A stretch of 64,000 nucleotides of DNA, from positions 94,023 through 158,022 of the forward strand of contig JBLNBO010000047.1 of NCBI GenBank assembly GCA_050260055.1, written 5' to 3'. The notes under the pieces are model-generated. The model searched no databases. It saw nothing but the letters and a program-made list of their open reading frames with translations, and was not told the DNA's origin. The stretch comes from JBLMYQ01 sp050260055. Lineage in GTDB: Bacteria > Bacillota > Clostridia > Acetivibrionales > UBA4821. The translations under genes and the position numbers were made by a program. Positions within the stretch are counted from its first letter, which is position 1. Each line of letters opens with the position of its first letter. Shown piece after piece: positions 61,057 to 64,000 of this stretch.

Positions 61057-64000
61057 ATGTCGAAGCATTTTAATGTAAGAATATTAATAGCAGTAATGTT
61101 TGTAATTATGATTTTCACATTAAGTACAGGCCTTGTATTTGCAGCAACTGGAGATACACCTACAATGACCATTCTTCAGGATAATACCTCTGGTGGGTGG
61201 ATATACTGGAGTACTAAAGCCTTAGATGTAAAATTTCATGACGAAGACGGAATCCAAAAGATATTTGTTTATTGGACACCTGAAGGAGGAAGTCAAGTTG
61301 ATGAATCAAAAACGATGAATTATGAAAAAGATTATACATGCAGCTTTTATCCACCAGATGCATATAATAAAGCTTATACCGTCAGCCTTAACGTATCTGA
61401 TGGTACACGGCTAGCTTCCAGTAAAATTACGCGTACTATGAAAGTAGTAAATGCCCCACCTACAATAAAAGCATCAGTGTCAGAAGGTTCAACCATAGCA
61501 TCAGATGATTCGATTACACTGAATGGTGAGCTATATGATTATGGTGCTAGTGGAGTTCAGAAGATGGAGGCGTATTGGGTTGTAAATGGTACTTCATATT
61601 CTACAAAATCATCAAGTGGAGCAAGTCTAACCATAGCTCCTCCAGCAAATGTTGCTGGAAATGCAACTTTAAAAGTAAAAGCATATACATATCTCTCATC
61701 TGTAGTAGGTTCTGATGATTTTTCATATACAATCAAATATAACGATACAACACCTCCGGAAATATACCCGGATGACCCGGGAGACAAAAAGCAGGGAGAT
61801 GAGGTACAAGTAACAGCTTCGGATAGAGGCAGTGGTTTGCTATCTGCAAGTTACAGCTGGGATAGCCAGAGTTATAATAAGACAGCTACAAATCCAGGTA
61901 ATTTTAGGATACCTACAAGCGGTTTGTCATTAGGAAGCCATACTATTTATATTAAAGTGGTTGATAAAGCAAACAATCCGGCAACAACAAATGTAACATA
62001 TAATATAATTTCAAATGATACGACTCCCCCGACTGTGACAAGTACAATACCGGCAAATAACTCAACAGTTGATAAAGGTACAACAATTTCAGTTACATTT
62101 AGCGAAACTGTTCAAAAGGGAAGCGGAGCAATTACTGTTAACGGTTCTTCGGCAAGCTTTAGCGTAAGTGGTACAAAAGCGACAGTTACAACAACACTTA
62201 ATGCTGGCGCTAGTTATACAGTAAATATTGGAGCGGGGGCAGTTAAAGACTCGGCAGGTAACCAGAGTACAGCAAGTTCATTCAGCTTTAATACTTCAGC
62301 TGCAGCAGACAATACTCCTCCAACATTAAGCAGTATAGTTCCAACGAATAATCAAACAGGCGTTGCACTGGATTCTGAGATTGTATTAACTTTTTCAGAA
62401 GCAATTAAAAAAGGTTCTGGAAAAATTACTTTAAATGGTGCTTCTGTTGAATCTAATTTCAGTGTAACATCAAATGGAAATGCAATTTCTTGCAAACCCT
62501 CATTGACTGCCTCAACTACATATACTCTTATTTTTGCATCAGGGGCTATTACTGATTCAGCAGGAAATGCTTATGCTGGAGGAACCTTTACATTTAAAAC
62601 ACTTGAATCTGGTACTCCGCCGGCAATAACAATAGTTTCTACAACTCCAGCTAATGGAGCAGCTAACGTAGATTATACAGTTAATCCATCGATATTAAGC
62701 AGTATTGTATCTGGAACATTATTAGATATAAGTAATTTTAATGATAAATTTGCTGTGATAATAAAATATTCACAAACTGTAGTTCTTTCAAATGATATAA
62801 CTAAAAAGGCAACTGTTGCAACAGGTATAGGTAATATTATTGAAGGAATATATTTATATAATGTAAATAAAGAATATGGGATAATTGGAATACCGAAAGC
62901 AAGTATGAAAGCAGGGATGACTTACAGCGTTGTTCTAGACGAGGGAGCCTATATAAATTCAGCCGGTGCATTCGCTCCAAAATGCAGTATGGAATTTACT
63001 ACCCAAGGAAATGCAGCTGATACAACACCGCCGGTAATAACAGCAACACCAAGTTCTGGACAGGTAGCTTCTGGCGGAAGTATCACAATAGAAGCATCGG
63101 ATGCAAGCGGAATATCAGATTTCAAATATGGCTGGGCAGGAGCCTCGAACTGGTCAACAGCAAGCGGAACCAAGGCGGTTGTTACAGCTCCGATTGTAAG
63201 TGCAAATACAACACAAAAGCTATATGTTTATGCGATAGATAATTCATCAAACAAGAATTCATCAGATCAAAATAAATATTATACCTTCGAAATAACTGCA
63301 GCAGGAGGGGGTAATGATACAACACCTCCAGTTGTAACAGCAACACCAAGCTCCGGACAGGTAGCATCAGGTGGAAGTATAACAATAGAAGCATCGGATG
63401 CAAGCGGAATATCAGATTTCAAATATGGCTGGGCAGGAGCAGCAAGCTGGTCAACAGCAAGCGGAACCAAGGCAGTTGTTGCAGCTCCGACTGTAAATGC
63501 AAACACCACTCAAAAGCTATATGTATATGCAATAGATAATTCCTCAAATAAGAATTCGTCAGACAAGAGCAAATATTATACCTTCGAAATAACAGCAGGT
63601 GCAGTTAATGATACAACACCGCCGGTAATAACAGCAACACCAAGTTCTGGACAGGTAGCTTCTGGCGGAAGTATCACAATAGAAGCAACCGATGTAAGTG
63701 GAATATGGGCTTTGAAATATGGCTGGGCAGGAGCTTCGAGCTGGTCAACAGCAAGCGGAACTAAGGCAGTTGTTACAGCTCCAATTGTAACTGCAAACAC
63801 CACCCAAAAATTATATGTTTATGCGATAGATAATTCATCAAATAAGAATTCGTCAGATCAAAATAAGTATTACACCTTTGAAATAACAGCAGGGGCATCA
63901 ACAGATACGACTGTGCCCAAAATATCACTATCACCAAGTTCAGGACAGATTGCATCAGGAAGCAGAATAAGCATTGAAACATTAGACAGCAGTGGTATAT
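61057..64000 (+). CDS. Large secreted Ig-like repeat protein, 3' end outside window
   Basis: ATG 61057 follows AAGGAGGG and the frame stays open to the last base (981 codons). A signal peptide (about 1-30, ending LVFAA) is followed by Ig-like beta domains: several begin DTTPP and two (about residues 325-410 and 425-520) read like Big_5 domains (STIPANNSTVDKGTTISVTFSE). From residue 655 the protein is a tandem of ~98-residue units. No SLH, cohesin, dockerin or sortase signal is in the visible part; it may follow later. Likely an exported adhesin or cell-surface protein. Confidence 0.85.
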   Translation, partial: MSKHFNVRILIAVMFVIMIFTLSTGLVFAATGDTPTMTILQDNTSGGWIYWSTKALDVKFHDEDGIQKIFVYWTPEGGSQVDESKTMNYEKDYTCSFYPPDAYNKAYTVSLNVSDGTRLASSKITRTMKVVNAPPTIKASVSEGSTIASDDSITLNGELYDYGASGVQKMEAYWVVNGTSYSTKSSSGASLTIAPPANVAGNATLKVKAYTYLSSVVGSDDFSYTIKYNDTTPPEIYPDDPGDKKQGDEVQVTASDRGSGLLSASYSWDSQSYNKTATNPGNFRIPTSGLSLGSHTIYIKVVDKANNPATTNVTYNIISNDTTPPTVTSTIPANNSTVDKGTTISVTFSETVQKGSGAITVNGSSASFSVSGTKATVTTTLNAGASYTVNIGAGAVKDSAGNQSTASSFSFNTSAAADNTPPTLSSIVPTNNQTGVALDSEIVLTFSEAIKKGSGKITLNGASVESNFSVTSNGNAISCKPSLTASTTYTLIFASGAITDSAGNAYAGGTFTFKTLESGTPPAITIVSTTPANGAANVDYTVNPSILSSIVSGTLLDISNFNDKFAVIIKYSQTVVLSNDITKKATVATGIGNIIEGIYLYNVNKEYGIIGIPKASMKAGMTYSVVLDEGAYINSAGAFAPKCSMEFTTQGNAADTTPPVITATPSSGQVASGGSITIEASDASGISDFKYGWAGASNWSTASGTKAVVTAPIVSANTTQKLYVYAIDNSSNKNSSDQNKYYTFEITAAGGGNDTTPPVVTATPSSGQVASGGSITIEASDASGISDFKYGWAGAASWSTASGTKAVVAAPTVNANTTQKLYVYAIDNSSNKNSSDKSKYYTFEITAGAVNDTTPPVITATPSSGQVASGGSITIEATDVSGIWALKYGWAGASSWSTASGTKAVVTAPIVTANTTQKLYVYAIDNSSNKNSSDQNKYYTFEITAGASTDTTVPKISLSPSSGQIASGSRISIETLDSSGI
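63019..64000 (+). repeat. Tandem ~294-297 bp repeats in the surface protein gene
   Basis: Units start with DTT(P/V)P codons at 63019, 63316, 63610 and 63904 (periods 297, 294, 294). Units 1-3 share long stretches at DNA level (ATPSSGQVASGGSITIE, KYGWAGA, STASGTKAVV, YVYAIDNSSNKNSSD). Unit 4 is more diverged and is cut by the window end. Confidence 0.88.

Noticed and set aside
63182..63982. Minus-strand frames in the repeat region
   Set aside because: They recur with the repeat period and are shadows of the plus-strand surface protein.
63019..64000. CRISPR or minisatellite outside genes
   Set aside because: The ~295-bp units keep a single open frame and encode Ig-like domains.

Overview
The window comes from a low-GC, spore-forming member of the Clostridia. 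Evidence for this is AT-rich DNA, strong Shine-Dalgarno sites, frequent TTG/GTG starts, a sigK (sporulation sigma factor) fragment, and a typical clostridial housekeeping order: mutS, mutL, miaA, hfq, a HlyD-like gene, yggS, sepF, yggT, divIVA, then recA-recX. Species cannot be named from sequence alone; a Ruminiclostridium/Acetivibrio-like lineage is a guess.

Bases 1 to about 18,440 are the right-hand part of a mobile element. They hold the end of a VirB4-type conjugation ATPase, an Mrr-type nuclease, a small mobile-element protein, a radC-like JAMM gene, a two-HTH regulator and a large DNA phosphorothioation island. The modification operon is dndB-C-D-E-A on the minus strand (10,870-17,110), with overlapping genes and one good promoter. 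Facing it on the plus strand (3,896-10,794) is a second, tightly packed six-gene operon: a PLD-nuclease/SF2 helicase, a 58-residue protein, a DndD-like SMC ATPase, a 121-residue protein, a GHKL (MORC/Hsp90-like) ATPase and a Rossmann-fold protein that looks like a methyltransferase. No DndFGH-type genes are visible, so this operon is the likely restriction (effector) half. It is the best candidate here for a poorly described system.

The element ends inside a sigma factor gene. From about 18,434 on the plus strand the sequence encodes the C-terminal part of SigK, starting at the IENEILM segment, and the AATGA core known from the Bacillus skin element is present. This looks like a skin-type insertion in sigK, here carrying conjugation and phosphorothioation genes. 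A 94-bp exact second copy of the sigK tail, next to a decayed copy of the HTH gene, lies at about 21.03-21.27 kb. Between the two copies are a Crp/Fnr regulator, a ferredoxin-like protein and a cupin.

From 21.3 kb onward the window is chromosomal backbone: two PilZ proteins (one fused to an IstB-like ATPase), glgB, cdnL, ispD-ispF-miaB, a CHASE4/PAS/GGDEF/HD-GYP protein, the mutS to divIVA run, a 3D-domain protein, a structured 730-bp gap, recA-recX, a GNAT enzyme, S-adenosylhomocysteine hydrolase plus an MtaD-type deaminase, tRNA-Thr(CGU), a Cys-rich mini-protein, NfeD-SPFH, zapA, a U32 peptidase, a two-component pair with an HtrA protease, a Nudix-like protein, YigZ, a CoA-binding protein and finally the start of a large secreted Ig-like repeat protein that runs off the window.
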